In this document: positions 10,787-21,250 of the stretch, one piece after another
How positions within the stretch are numbered: the stretch's first letter is position 1
How the letters are laid out: each line of letters starts with the position of its first letter
Origin: Corynebacterium mucifaciens
GTDB lineage: Bacteria; Actinomycetota; Actinomycetes; Mycobacteriales; Mycobacteriaceae
Direction of reading: 5' to 3'
NCBI RefSeq assembly: GCF_012396315.1
Contig: NZ_JAAXPF010000005.1
Coordinates: 1-64,000, forward strand
Length of the DNA: 64,000 nucleotides
Made by a program: the position numbers and the translations under genes
Notes under the pieces: generated by a model
The model's database searches: none
The model's input: the letters and a program-made list of their open reading frames with translations, nothing else
What the model was told of the DNA's origin: nothing

Positions 10787-11161
10787 CTAGTACGAGCTGA
10801 ACCCGTCGCCGGTCAGCTCGTGCACCTCGTCGCCGGTAATCGCCGGGTTGAACACGGACACCAGCACGAGGTCCTCGTCTTTGCCGCCGCGCAGGTAGTG
10901 CGGGTCGTGCTTGTCCAGCACGTAGATGGTGCCCGGGGTGATCGGGTAGACATTGCCGTCGGTGTCTTCGACCTCGCCGGAGCCGGCGATGCAGTAGCAG
11001 GCCTCCAGGTGGTTGCGGTATTCCAGCTTGGATTCGGTGCCGGCGCGGACCACGGTGTGGGCGACGGCAAACCCCATGTCGTCGCGAGCGGTGAGCAAGC
11101 GTTCGCTGGTGCCGCCGCCCCATTCGACGGTCTCGACGTCTTCGCGGGATCGGATGAACAT
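10787..11161 (-). CDS. ectC: ectoine synthase (EctC), stand-alone
   Basis: A 124-aa cupin of the ectoine synthase family, which cyclises N-gamma-acetyl-diaminobutyrate to the compatible solute ectoine. [35 protein letters not shown] and [14 protein letters not shown] are close to family consensus. The residues that bind iron in characterised EctC (Glu, Tyr, His) appear at E53, Y80 and H88. AAGGAG lies 8 nt before the ATG. The usual partners ectA and ectB are not adjacent; the gene sits inside a thiamin cluster on the opposite strand. It may depend on genes elsewhere or act on imported or other substrates. Confidence 0.87.
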   Translation of the reverse strand: MFIRSREDVETVEWGGGTSERLLTARDDMGFAVAHTVVRAGTESKLEYRNHLEACYCIAGSGEVEDTDGNVYPITPGTIYVLDKHDPHYLRGGKDEDLVLVSVFNPAITGDEVHELTGDGFSSY

Positions 11162-11267
11162 GTTGCACTCTCCTTAAATCGGTCCTTGATTCGGTCTTGC
11201 ACACTTGCACCTGCCACGGTATCGAAATTCCCAATAGCACCGACACGTTCGCGCTACCCTGTCAAGC

Positions 11268-13299
<2,032 letters not shown>

Positions 13300-13300
13300 C

Positions 13301-14404
13301 GTGCTGCCCGAGCGAGAACTCAAACGCACCGCCCGCCAGATGAACCTGCCCGGCTTCGGCCCGGAGCAGCAGGAACGGCTACATAACTCCCACGTGCTGG
13401 TCATTGGCGCCGGCGGCCTGGGCTGCCCCATCATGCAGACGCTGGCGGCAACCGGCGTCGGCCACATCACCGTGTGGGACGACGACACGGTGGACCTGAC
13501 CAACATCCACCGCCAAATCCTCTTCGGCGCGCAAGATGTGGGCCGCAGGAAGGTCGACGTGGCCGCCGAACGGTTGCGCGCGCTGCAGCCGGACATCCAG
13601 GTCACGGCCGTCAACGACCGGCTCACCCCCGACAATTTCCTTGAGGCGCTCGAGGGCATCGACCTGCTCATCGACGGCTCCGACACCTTCGCCACCAAAT
13701 TCCTCGCCGCCGACGCCGCCGAGATCACCGGCACGCCGCTGATGTGGGGATCCGTGCTGCGCTACCGCGGCGACATCGCGCTATGGTGGTCCGGCCCCGG
13801 CGCGCCTGCGCACGGGGTGGGTCTTCGCGACCTCTACCCCACCCAGCCCGACGCGGACTCCGTGCCGGACTGCGCCACCGCCGGCGTGCTCGGCGTGACC
13901 ACGTCTGTGGTCGGCTCGCTCATGTCCACCGAGGCCGTGAAGTTCCTCGCCGGCATCGGCGACGTGCACGTCGGCCGCCTGCACATGTACGACGCACTGA
14001 CCACCACCATGCGCCAGTTCACTGTTGCCCGCGACCCGGCGCGCCCGCTCGCTTCCACGCTGGGCACGTATATCGACGCATGTGCCGCGCCGTCGACCGA
14101 GGGCCAGCAGCTTTTCGACGCGCTTGCGGCTCACAACCTCCCCTCCCTCGACGTGCGCGAACCCCACGAGAAGGCGATCGCGGATCTCCCCGCACCGGGG
14201 TTGAACCTGCCGCTCAGCGAGGTCGCGCGCGACCCGGAGGCCGCGGCGCGGGCGCTGTCCAGCTTCTCCCCCGGCGACGACGTGGTGGTCTACTGTGCGG
14301 GTGGCGTGCGCTCTGGCCGATTTGTCCAGGAGCACGCTGAGCTCGCCGAACGGTTGGGAATCACGCTGCACTCGCTGCCCGGAGGCGTCCAGCGCTGGGG
14401 ATGA
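13301..14404 (+). CDS. thiF: ThiF/MoeB-type adenylyltransferase with rhodanese domain
   Basis: A 367-aa fusion. Residues 1-245 form an E1-like adenylyltransferase with the ATP site VIGAGGLGCPIMQ and the arginine motif NIHRQILF. Residues of about 265-365 form a rhodanese domain with the active-site loop VVYCAGGVRSGRF. It activates the ThiS C-terminus and can supply sulfur itself. The CxxC zinc pairs of E. coli ThiF are not visible, which is common in actinobacterial MoeB-like forms. The GTG start is 1 nt after the thiG stop with GAGG just upstream. A role in activating other sulfur carriers is possible. Confidence 0.93.
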   Translation: MLPERELKRTARQMNLPGFGPEQQERLHNSHVLVIGAGGLGCPIMQTLAATGVGHITVWDDDTVDLTNIHRQILFGAQDVGRRKVDVAAERLRALQPDIQVTAVNDRLTPDNFLEALEGIDLLIDGSDTFATKFLAADAAEITGTPLMWGSVLRYRGDIALWWSGPGAPAHGVGLRDLYPTQPDADSVPDCATAGVLGVTTSVVGSLMSTEAVKFLAGIGDVHVGRLHMYDALTTTMRQFTVARDPARPLASTLGTYIDACAAPSTEGQQLFDALAAHNLPSLDVREPHEKAIADLPAPGLNLPLSEVARDPEAAARALSSFSPGDDVVVYCAGGVRSGRFVQEHAELAERLGITLHSLPGGVQRWG

Positions 14405-14464
14405 GGCGCGCGGTTTCCTCGCGCGCATGTTCGATACTTCAGCTCGCGGCTTCGTCCTCGCATT

Positions 14465-14470
14465 TATAAT
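14465..14470 (+). promoter_or_regulatory. consensus -10 element TATAAT
   Basis: A perfect TATAAT lies 39 nt before the TTG start of the next gene, in the 105-nt gap after thiF. No good -35 is present at 16-18 nt, which is usual in Corynebacterium. It would give a short leader containing AAAGGAGG. Confidence 0.6.
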
Positions 14471-14509
14471 GTCGCGTTGTTCCATCACAACCGCATAAAG
14501 GAGGCGCCC

Positions 14510-14980
14510 TTGGGCGAAGTATTGAGAGCTGCCGTGCGCTGTGCAAAGGCACCGTCGCTCTACCCCTGTGAACTGAATATGTTGGCCGATATCGCGCTGT
14601 GCTGCGATGACCGCTCGGGCCCTGTACTGGACAACTCCGGCACGGTGCGCCAGGCACGGGCTGGCTACGTACCGGAGCTCGATCTGCCGGACGACGTGCA
14701 GGGCCTCAAAGCTAAGTTGTTGGAAAGCCACCTCTTCGTCTTCATCGCCACCGGCTGGCTCAAACCGGTGGAGGGCGCAGCCCACGACGGCGCCTACAAA
14801 CTGAATGTCCCCCGCCTCCAGCGGCTGCTCGACGCGGCCGAGGCGGCAATGGCCGCCGGCCAGCCGGACCCGGATGCGCTCGAGCGCGCGGACCAGGAAC
14901 TGGAAACCGATTTCCAGATTGACGCCCCCGACCTTGCTGACCAGGTAGACCGGCTCTTAGTGCACAACCCGGCCACGTAG
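14510..14980 (+). CDS. hypothetical protein of unknown function (156 aa)
   Basis: I do not recognise this protein. It is soluble, acidic and 156 aa long. It contains an N-terminal part with three cysteines (AVRCAKAPSLYPCELNML, then ALCCDD) and an acidic C-terminal half rich in Ala, Asp and Leu that should be helical. The TTG start is chosen because AAAGGAGG ends 5 nt upstream; an upstream TTG at 14477 lacks a ribosome site. It has its own promoter with TATAAT and is not translationally coupled to thiF. The codon pattern is the same as that of its neighbours, so it is probably a real resident gene. Confidence 0.75.
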   Translation: MGEVLRAAVRCAKAPSLYPCELNMLADIALCCDDRSGPVLDNSGTVRQARAGYVPELDLPDDVQGLKAKLLESHLFVFIATGWLKPVEGAAHDGAYKLNVPRLQRLLDAAEAAMAAGQPDPDALERADQELETDFQIDAPDLADQVDRLLVHNPAT

Positions 14981-15021
14981 GTCGCTCCCCCAAATCGCTC
15001 GCTGGTGGTTCAATGGGGCGC

Positions 15022-15702
15022 ATGAAGTTTCTTGCTCTTTCCACCAGCGCCCACCGCTACGCCAACTCCGGTATCCACACCGGCATGTGGCTCGGCGAAT
15101 TCACCCACTTCTACGACGTCCTTACCGACGCCGGCCACGAGGTCACCCTCGCCAGCGTCGACGGCGGTTCCGTGCCCATCGACCCGGTCAGCCTGAAAAC
15201 CCCGGTGATCCAGCTCGGCGGCACGAACAAGCGCTACGAGGACCCCGACTTCATGGATCAGCTCGAAGGCACCCCCGCCATCGCCGACTTGAACCTAGAC
15301 GAGTTCGACGGCATCTACCTCATCGGCGGCCACGGCACGCTCTTCGACTTCCAGAACGAGGCGGTCTCCCGCGCCGTCGCCCACTTTGCTGACAACGACA
15401 AGATCGTCTCCGCGGTGTGCCATGGCCCCGCAGGACTTCTCGACGTCACGCTCGCCGACGGCAGCAAGCTTCTCGACGGCCGCAAGGTCACCGGTTACTC
15501 CTGGGCCGAGGAGAAATTGGCCCGCCGCACCGAGGAAGTCCCCTACAGCCTGGAGGAAAAGCTGCGCGACCAGGCCGGCGAGTACACCACCGCCACGGTG
15601 CCAATGACCAAGCACGTCGTCGTGGACGGCAAGCTCATCACCGGCCAGAACCCGACGTCGGCTGCAGGGGTGGGCGAGGCGGTGCTGGAGCTGGCGGTAT
15701 AA
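15022..15702 (+). CDS. DJ-1/PfpI-family protein (Hsp31-like)
   Basis: A 226-aa class I glutamine-amidotransferase-like protein. The nucleophile elbow SAVCHGPAGLLDV carries the conserved Cys followed by His, and IYLIGGHGTLFDF precedes it. The insertion and length fit the Hsp31/YajL-like glyoxalase III and chaperone group, which detoxifies methylglyoxal or repairs glycated proteins; the exact activity cannot be fixed. The start ATG at 15022 is preceded by TTCAAT 7 nt upstream; an in-frame ATG at 15013 is the alternative. A strong terminator follows. Confidence 0.86.
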   Translation: MKFLALSTSAHRYANSGIHTGMWLGEFTHFYDVLTDAGHEVTLASVDGGSVPIDPVSLKTPVIQLGGTNKRYEDPDFMDQLEGTPAIADLNLDEFDGIYLIGGHGTLFDFQNEAVSRAVAHFADNDKIVSAVCHGPAGLLDVTLADGSKLLDGRKVTGYSWAEEKLARRTEEVPYSLEEKLRDQAGEYTTATVPMTKHVVVDGKLITGQNPTSAAGVGEAVLELAV

Positions 15703-15735
15703 CTCGAGGTCGGGGGGATCCGACCGACATGCAGA

Positions 15736-15769
15736 AACCCGGCCAGAGGATGTCTCCTCTGGCCGGGTT
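15736..15769 (+). terminator. strong hairpin after the DJ-1-like gene (repeat copy 1)
   Basis: A perfect 15-bp stem, AACCCGGCCAGAGGA against TCCTCTGGCCGGGTT, closes a TGTC loop. The surrounding 46 bp (15731-15776) match 24626-24671 at 42 positions. It can work in either direction, but the run of U is weak on the plus strand. Confidence 0.85.
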
Positions 15770-15957
15770 GTAATCAGAGCGTTTCGTAAAACTCTGTGAC
15801 CAGCTCTAAGGTACTCCCTACAGAAATGCTTCCCGCCAAAACCCCCGCACATTTCCCGTTTCCTCCTGCGCAAATGCTGAACAACCCTCCTGACCAGCAC
15901 TAACAGAACATTCCCGCAGGTGGTCACACACCCCGGCGAGGCGAGGAAAGCCACACG

Positions 15958-16009
15958 AAAAGGGACCTGCCACACCGTCCGAATGGACGAACACAACAGG
16001 TCCCTTTCG
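15958..16009 (-). terminator. two-tier hairpin terminator of the 69-aa gene
   Basis: AAAGGGACCTG (15959-15969) pairs with CAGGTCCCTTT (15997-16007), and an inner CGTCC-GAAT-GGACG hairpin lies at 15976-15989. Read on the minus strand it follows the 69-aa gene by about 40 nt. The upstream stretch 15777-15957 contains nothing I recognise. Confidence 0.7.
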
Positions 16010-16050
16010 CTATCTCGGCACTCCAAACTGGAGCGCCAGTCGGTCTGTGG

Positions 16051-16260
16051 TTAGACCAACTGCACAATCGTCCCGGAGGGGTCGATGTCATCGCGTCCAC
16101 CCCGAACGAAGCGACCAGTCTTTGCCGAACGGGTCACCTTACGGGCGTTACCCGTACCGGGACCTACTCGCTCAGTCGTGGTCTTGCCGGGCCACCGCGC
16201 AGCAGCAGCGTTGGAAACAAATCGTCCGGTCTTTGCGGAACGATGAACATAACGAGCCAT
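16051..16260 (-). CDS. small protein with duplicated RSAKTGRFV motif
   Basis: A 69-aa basic protein (beginning MARYVHRSAKTGRFV) in which RSAKTGRFV occurs twice, about 36 residues apart, with a linker containing AAAARWPGKTTTERVG. Proteins with this repeated S-A-x-T-G-R-F-V pattern are widespread in bacteria as short hypothetical proteins, and I know of no assigned function. AAAGGA lies 7 nt before the ATG, and a dedicated two-tier terminator follows, so it is a well-formed independent gene. It stands alone at the left side of the restriction-modification island. The basic charge could mean nucleic acid binding, which is inference. Confidence 0.82.
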   Translation of the reverse strand: MARYVHRSAKTGRFVSNAAAARWPGKTTTERVGPGTGNARKVTRSAKTGRFVRGGRDDIDPSGTIVQLV

Positions 16261-16855
16261 AGCTCATTCCTTTCTGCGAAAAGTATCTTCGCGCGAAAAG
16301 TGAGAGTGAGCACGTTTCTTAGGTGAAACGCTGTGAACTCCGTTAGACTCGCCAGCATCACCACGAAGTGATAGGAGAGTCTAACCTCTCAAGCCGGGGC
16401 TGAGTTGCCGCTCAGTCCCGGCATTTACCTTAGACCATTGTGTCCAAAACGGACTATCACTACTACATCTAGTAGGTTCCCCCGTAGGTGGGTATTTTCG
16501 CCCGAAGCGCGTTTCCTATCGACCCAGCTCAAGGGGTACGGACAAAGAAAACAACCGCGCGCTTCTTGTGTCTGCTAGGTAGGATTTTGCCTTACAACTG
16601 TGTAATTAACCGCCAGTGAATTACGTCACATTAAAAGTAATGCGTACGACCACTGTGACGCCGGATTAACTAACGCGCCCTGCCCAGCCCCTAGTACAAC
16701 GCCTGCGCCTCGTCAACCGGCAACGAGAAAACCACCTACTAAGTGATCCCACCGATTCACCTAGTAAGTGGCTCCATACGCGCTCCCCTCGGGACTGCCC
16801 TTCAGAGCACCAGGATGATGCAGCCACGCCGAGCGCGGCCAGCACCACCCCTTAC
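16261..16855. other. 595-nt intergenic region with a terminator-like hairpin
   Basis: No convincing gene is visible. A stem-loop, GCCGGGGCTGAG (16393-16404) with CTCAGTCCCGGC (16411-16422), has one mismatch and lies between the 69-aa gene and hsdR. The rest is AT-richer than the core, with scattered CTAGTA/ACTAGT words and a direct repeat ACCTACTAAGTG / ACCTAGTAAGTG at about 16734-16770. The minus-strand promoter of the 69-aa gene must lie near 16300. Confidence 0.55.
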
Positions 16856-19800
16856 CTACAGCATCGAGAAACGATCCACGAACGCTGTCAGCTTTCTGCC
16901 CACACGAGCGCGCACCTCATCGTGGTTTGCCTGTCGCCCAAACCTGGACGTGGTCGGCAAAAGCTTCGTCATCGCCGTGCCAGAGGTAGACACCACGCCA
17001 GTGCGAAGTGCTTCCTCCACAAACGAGTAGGTCTGGTCAGCTTTCAGCTTCTCTGCCTCGATCAACTCGTTGAGTTCCTGGTCACGCCGGATCGCCATGA
17101 ACTGCTCCCAGCGCACATCCGTATCGCCGGACGCGCCAGCGCCGTCCTCGGAATCCATGAACTCTTCGATGAGGTCGCGCTTGTCGCGCAAGGTCGGAGA
17201 CGCGTCGACACTACGCCCGATGATCGCACGAGTCTCCCGCGCGCCAGCCTCGTCGCCTTGCCCCTGTTTGGTCCGGTAATCGTCAATCAGCATGACGATG
17301 TAGTCCACGTTGATCTCAACCTGTTTTACCAGCTCGATTTCGAACACCAGCTGGTTATCATCCGGGGCATCAACGTGCGAGTTGTCCACCCCGCGCTCAG
17401 CGTCGCGACGTGCCTTGAACTCGTCGTGGAGGTCCAAGTACATCGACTTGTAATCCTGCGACTCGCGCTCAGTGATGAGCTTCTTGTCATGGAACTCATC
17501 GAAGGAAGTCAGGATGTTCTCCAGCTTGAGGATCTCACCGTAAATCTTCACAAACGCAACCTGCGCCTTCTCGGACACGATGAGTTCCCCAGCTGGGTAG
17601 AACTCCTTCAAATCCTCCACCTTGCGCTCGTAGTCCCGGTAGAAGTCCTTGAACGGGGCGAGGATCGCTACCTGAGCCGCATTATCAGCATTGCCGAACA
17701 ACTCCAAGGCTTCGTTCGTGTTCTCGTCTAGGTCACGAAACGCCACGATATTGCCGTAGGTCTTTACAGAGTTGAGAATTCTGTTCGTGCGTGAATACGC
17801 CTGAATCAGCCCGTGCATCCGCAGGTTCTTGTCAACAAACAAGGTGTTGAGCGTAGTCGCATCAAACCCAGTCAAGAGCATGTTCACAACAATCACAAGG
17901 TCAATCTCGCGGTTTTTGATCCGCTGAGAGAGATCCTTGTAGTAATTCTCGAACGATTCTGGATCGTGCGCGTCGTAGTTGGTGGCGAACATCTCGTTGT
18001 AGTCGGACACCGCGCCCGCTAAGAACTCCAGATTGTCGCCGGAAAGCTTCGAGGTATCGAAGTCCTCATCCTCAATAATGTCTACCGCGCCGTTTGGAGT
18101 CGATTGCGCTGAGAAAATCGTCGCCACCTTCAAGCGCTGCTCTGGCGCAACGTGCTCTTGCTGTCGGGCGAACGCCTCATAATATGTCCGAGCTGCCGGA
18201 ATGGAGTCAGTCGCAAACAGCGCATTAAAACCGCGCACGATCTTATCCGACTTCGTTGCATCAAGTGCGCCACGCTTGCGCACGGATTGCTCCACGTTGG
18301 TCACAACCTTGTGCATGTACGTCTGCCCGAGATCACGCTTCGTCTTCTGATCGAAATGTTCCAAGATGTAGCCAGTGATCGCTTCGACACGTCCGGGCGC
18401 GAGTAGTTCAGCCATTCGCTGCTCTACCGGGGAATGAGGATCAGGATCGACCGGCGCAAGCTCGTTGTATTCCACGCGGAACGGCAGCACGTTCTTATCC
18501 CGAATAGCGTCCACAATCGTGTACGCGTGGAGCAAGTCGCCGAAGGCTTGTGCTGTCGTTTGCAGGTTCGGGTTGGAGCCGACCTTGTTCTGATCGAAGA
18601 TCGGGGTGCCGGTGAATCCGAAGAAGTTAGCCTTCTTGAACTTCTTCTTAATCGAGGTATGCATGCTGCCGAATTGAGAGCGGTGGCACTCATCGAAGAT
18701 AAATACGGCGTGCTTGTTGTAGATCTCGCGCTTGTCGTTTCCGGCGATAAAGTGGCTCATCTTCTGGATGGTCGTGATCACGATCTTCGAGTCCGCCCGA
18801 GATAAATCAATCCCGCCCGTGGATTTACCCTCACGCTCGCGCTGCTCGATTTCTGCAAGCAACTCTTCGCGCGTGGAAAGTTGCTGCGAAAGGACGCGCG
18901 TGGACGTATTCGAGTTGGCTGCGCCCCTCTCGAAACGGTCGTACTCGCGGATGGTCTGGTAATCCAGATCCTTTCGATCCACGACGAAGATCACCTTGTC
19001 CACAGAATCCATCTCGGAAGCGAGCTGGGCGGTCTTAAACGAGGTAAGCGTCTTGCCTGAGCCAGTGGTGTGCCAGATGTAGCCGCCCGCGTTAATCGTT
19101 CCGAGCTGCTTGTTGAGCACAGATCGCTCGATTCGATTCAGGATGCGCTCGGCTGCTGCGATCTGATACGGACGCATGACCAGCAGCAGCTCATCGACAG
19201 TGAACACGCAGTACCTAGTAAGTACAGACAACAGCGTGTGCTTGGACATGAAAGTCTTGGCAAACGCGATCAGATCCGTGATCGGTTTATTGCTCGCATC
19301 CGCCCACCAAGAAGTGAACTCGAAGGAGTTCGAAGTCTTCTTCTTGTTCTTCCGGGGGTCAGTCTTACCCGCTGCTTCCTTCACATGCAGGTCACGAGTG
19401 GTATTTGAGTAGTACTTCGTCTGCGTTCCGTTGGAGATCACGAACAATTGGACGTATTGGAAAAGTCCCTCGTCCGCCCAGAAAGAATCGCGCTGGTAGC
19501 GGTCGATCTGGTTGAAGGCCTCGCGAATCGCCACACCCCGACGCTTTAGCTCGATATGGACAAGTGGAAGCCCGTTTACGAGTACGGTCACGTCATAGCG
19601 GTTGGATTGGCTGCCCTTGTCGCTACCCTTGGTTGAGTACTGGTTAATGACCTGAAGGGAATTCCGGTAGATGTTCGACTTGTCGATCAGTCGGATATTT
19701 TTTGTAGTGCCGTCATCTCGGATCAGGTTTTTCTCGTGATCAACATGGATTGTCCGAGTCTTCTCCACGATGCCCGACGACGGGTTTGCGATTTCCGCGT

Positions 19801-20101
19801 GGTAGAAGGTTTCCCACTCTGAATCTGTGAAGGCGTAATCGTTCAGGGCCTCGAGTTTGTGACGGAGGTTATCGCGCATTACTTCGGGAGTGCGAATATC
19901 CGCGTGCTCATACGCCTGGCTTTTGAGCTGCTTGATGAAAGCATCTTCAAGATCAAATTCAGACTGATACCCAGTAGCACTTTTGCCGTCTGCTACGTAG
20001 TTGGCTATGACCGTGGACGTGTCCGTGACCGCAACCGGGTCGGTGTAGACGTGTTGCGGGCGGGGCGAGAAGGAGCGAGATGGGTTCGTGAACTGTGCCA
20101 T
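16856..20101 (-). CDS. hsdR: type I restriction enzyme HsdR (R subunit)
   Basis: The 1081-aa motor and nuclease subunit of a type I restriction-modification complex. A PD-(D/E)xK endonuclease domain at the N-terminus shows D...ELK in DVTVLVNGLPLVHIELKRRG near residue 180. The helicase Walker A is HTTGSGKT near 347 and the DEAD-like box is FDECHRSQFG near 470. Length and domain order are normal, with no frameshift, so it should be active. AAGGAG lies 9 nt before the ATG and overlaps the hsdS stop, which indicates coupling. It is the last gene of the hsdMSR operon. Confidence 0.96.
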   Translation of the reverse strand: MAQFTNPSRSFSPRPQHVYTDPVAVTDTSTVIANYVADGKSATGYQSEFDLEDAFIKQLKSQAYEHADIRTPEVMRDNLRHKLEALNDYAFTDSEWETFYHAEIANPSSGIVEKTRTIHVDHEKNLIRDDGTTKNIRLIDKSNIYRNSLQVINQYSTKGSDKGSQSNRYDVTVLVNGLPLVHIELKRRGVAIREAFNQIDRYQRDSFWADEGLFQYVQLFVISNGTQTKYYSNTTRDLHVKEAAGKTDPRKNKKKTSNSFEFTSWWADASNKPITDLIAFAKTFMSKHTLLSVLTRYCVFTVDELLLVMRPYQIAAAERILNRIERSVLNKQLGTINAGGYIWHTTGSGKTLTSFKTAQLASEMDSVDKVIFVVDRKDLDYQTIREYDRFERGAANSNTSTRVLSQQLSTREELLAEIEQREREGKSTGGIDLSRADSKIVITTIQKMSHFIAGNDKREIYNKHAVFIFDECHRSQFGSMHTSIKKKFKKANFFGFTGTPIFDQNKVGSNPNLQTTAQAFGDLLHAYTIVDAIRDKNVLPFRVEYNELAPVDPDPHSPVEQRMAELLAPGRVEAITGYILEHFDQKTKRDLGQTYMHKVVTNVEQSVRKRGALDATKSDKIVRGFNALFATDSIPAARTYYEAFARQQEHVAPEQRLKVATIFSAQSTPNGAVDIIEDEDFDTSKLSGDNLEFLAGAVSDYNEMFATNYDAHDPESFENYYKDLSQRIKNREIDLVIVVNMLLTGFDATTLNTLFVDKNLRMHGLIQAYSRTNRILNSVKTYGNIVAFRDLDENTNEALELFGNADNAAQVAILAPFKDFYRDYERKVEDLKEFYPAGELIVSEKAQVAFVKIYGEILKLENILTSFDEFHDKKLITERESQDYKSMYLDLHDEFKARRDAERGVDNSHVDAPDDNQLVFEIELVKQVEINVDYIVMLIDDYRTKQGQGDEAGARETRAIIGRSVDASPTLRDKRDLIEEFMDSEDGAGASGDTDVRWEQFMAIRRDQELNELIEAEKLKADQTYSFVEEALRTGVVSTSGTAMTKLLPTTSRFGRQANHDEVRARVGRKLTAFVDRFSML

Positions 20102-20107
20102 TTCGGA

Positions 20108-21250
20108 TTACTCCTTCGCGTCGAAATCGAGAAGCTGGTCACGGTAGTACTCGTACTGCTTTTGACGTAGCTCGCGCTCTCGCTTCAGGTTGTCGACGTA
20201 TTCCGTGAAAGTATCGAGCTTGGTGGCGATTTCTTCTTGGACCTCAAGCGGCGGGAGGGGGACCCCCACGCCTTGCACGACTTTAGAATTCAAGTTAGAA
20301 ACTGTTCCGGAGCTTGCAACTCTGGCGAACTGGCTTTGGACTACTCCCGAGCTAAGAAGATAGTAAAGATAGTCAGGAATGCATGAGTCTTCGAAATCGC
20401 TGATTGACAGCCAGCCGTCATGAATCGCTCCTTCAATTTGAGTGATATACGGGCGACCAAAACTCATTGAGTTTGAGAGCACGAAATCGCCGGGATAAAC
20501 CATGCGGGATTTCTGAGCACCCTCTTGAGTGACTCGCTCAGCAGTTTGGGTGATGAATTTTCCTCCGACCGGTACATCTCCGATCTTGATCCAAGGAATG
20601 CCGTCTGGATCATCCGTAGTGAACTTCTTAATGGGGCGGGGTGAAGCTCCACGGGCGACTGTCGCCAGATCGCCGATTCGCACCGTCCCAGCGGACACTA
20701 CGTCAAGAAGTGCTTCTCGGGCGTTCTGGAACTGTTTTTCGCGCCCGGCGATCTCTTCCTCTAGCTCGCGGTCTAGCTCCACGAACTGATCGAGAATCCG
20801 CACGATCTCTTCCTGGACTCCAAGAGGTGGGAGGGGGATCTGAAGAACAGCAGCATCCTTGGCGTAAACGTGAGGAACCCCACCCCCTTTCTTAAGGTCA
20901 TGCAGCTGGTCTTGCTTGGACTTAAGGACATGAAATACAAACTTGAGCAGCAAATGGTCATTATGCGACTGGATACTGAACGCGTCTGATACGAAAACAG
21001 GCTCATCCCAAAAACTTACAAATCCTGCATTAGCGCCAGAACCAGCAACAACGATTACCTTGCCTTCGCGGTTCGGTTTGTCGATGTAATATGCAGGGTT
21101 TAATCCTCCGGCGATTACAGGTACTTCGCCGGTTTGAATATTTTTCTTACTAATTGAAGTTCCACGCTTGAGTTCTGTAACCTCTCCGAGTGCGACTCGC
21201 TCTACTCCGTCGGGGCACAGCTCTTGAACTAGCTCATCGAGCTTACTCAT
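20108..21250 (-). CDS. hsdS: type I specificity subunit HsdS
   Basis: The 380-aa DNA recognition subunit. It is built of two target-recognition domains, each followed by a conserved helical spacer: PLPPLGVQEEIVRILDQF near residue 145 and PLPPLEVQEEIATKLDTF near 335. These repeats set the spacing of the bipartite recognition site. The start MSKLDELVQELCP is chosen because GAGGTG lies 8 nt upstream; it overlaps the hsdM end by 8 nt. Both domains are complete. They are markedly AT-rich compared with the flanking core, as expected for exchanged specificity domains. Confidence 0.95.
   Translation of the reverse strand: MSKLDELVQELCPDGVERVALGEVTELKRGTSISKKNIQTGEVPVIAGGLNPAYYIDKPNREGKVIVVAGSGANAGFVSFWDEPVFVSDAFSIQSHNDHLLLKFVFHVLKSKQDQLHDLKKGGGVPHVYAKDAAVLQIPLPPLGVQEEIVRILDQFVELDRELEEEIAGREKQFQNAREALLDVVSAGTVRIGDLATVARGASPRPIKKFTTDDPDGIPWIKIGDVPVGGKFITQTAERVTQEGAQKSRMVYPGDFVLSNSMSFGRPYITQIEGAIHDGWLSISDFEDSCIPDYLYYLLSSGVVQSQFARVASSGTVSNLNSKVVQGVGVPLPPLEVQEEIATKLDTFTEYVDNLKRERELRQKQYEYYRDQLLDFDAKE

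Noticed and set aside
14477..14509. Upstream TTG start for the 156-aa gene
   Set aside because: No ribosome site before it, whereas AAAGGAGG is well placed for the TTG at 14510.
16734..16770. Operator made of ACCTACTAAGTG / ACCTAGTAAGTG
   Set aside because: Direct, imperfect copies in an AT-richer intergenic stretch; could arise by chance and no promoter is placed nearby.
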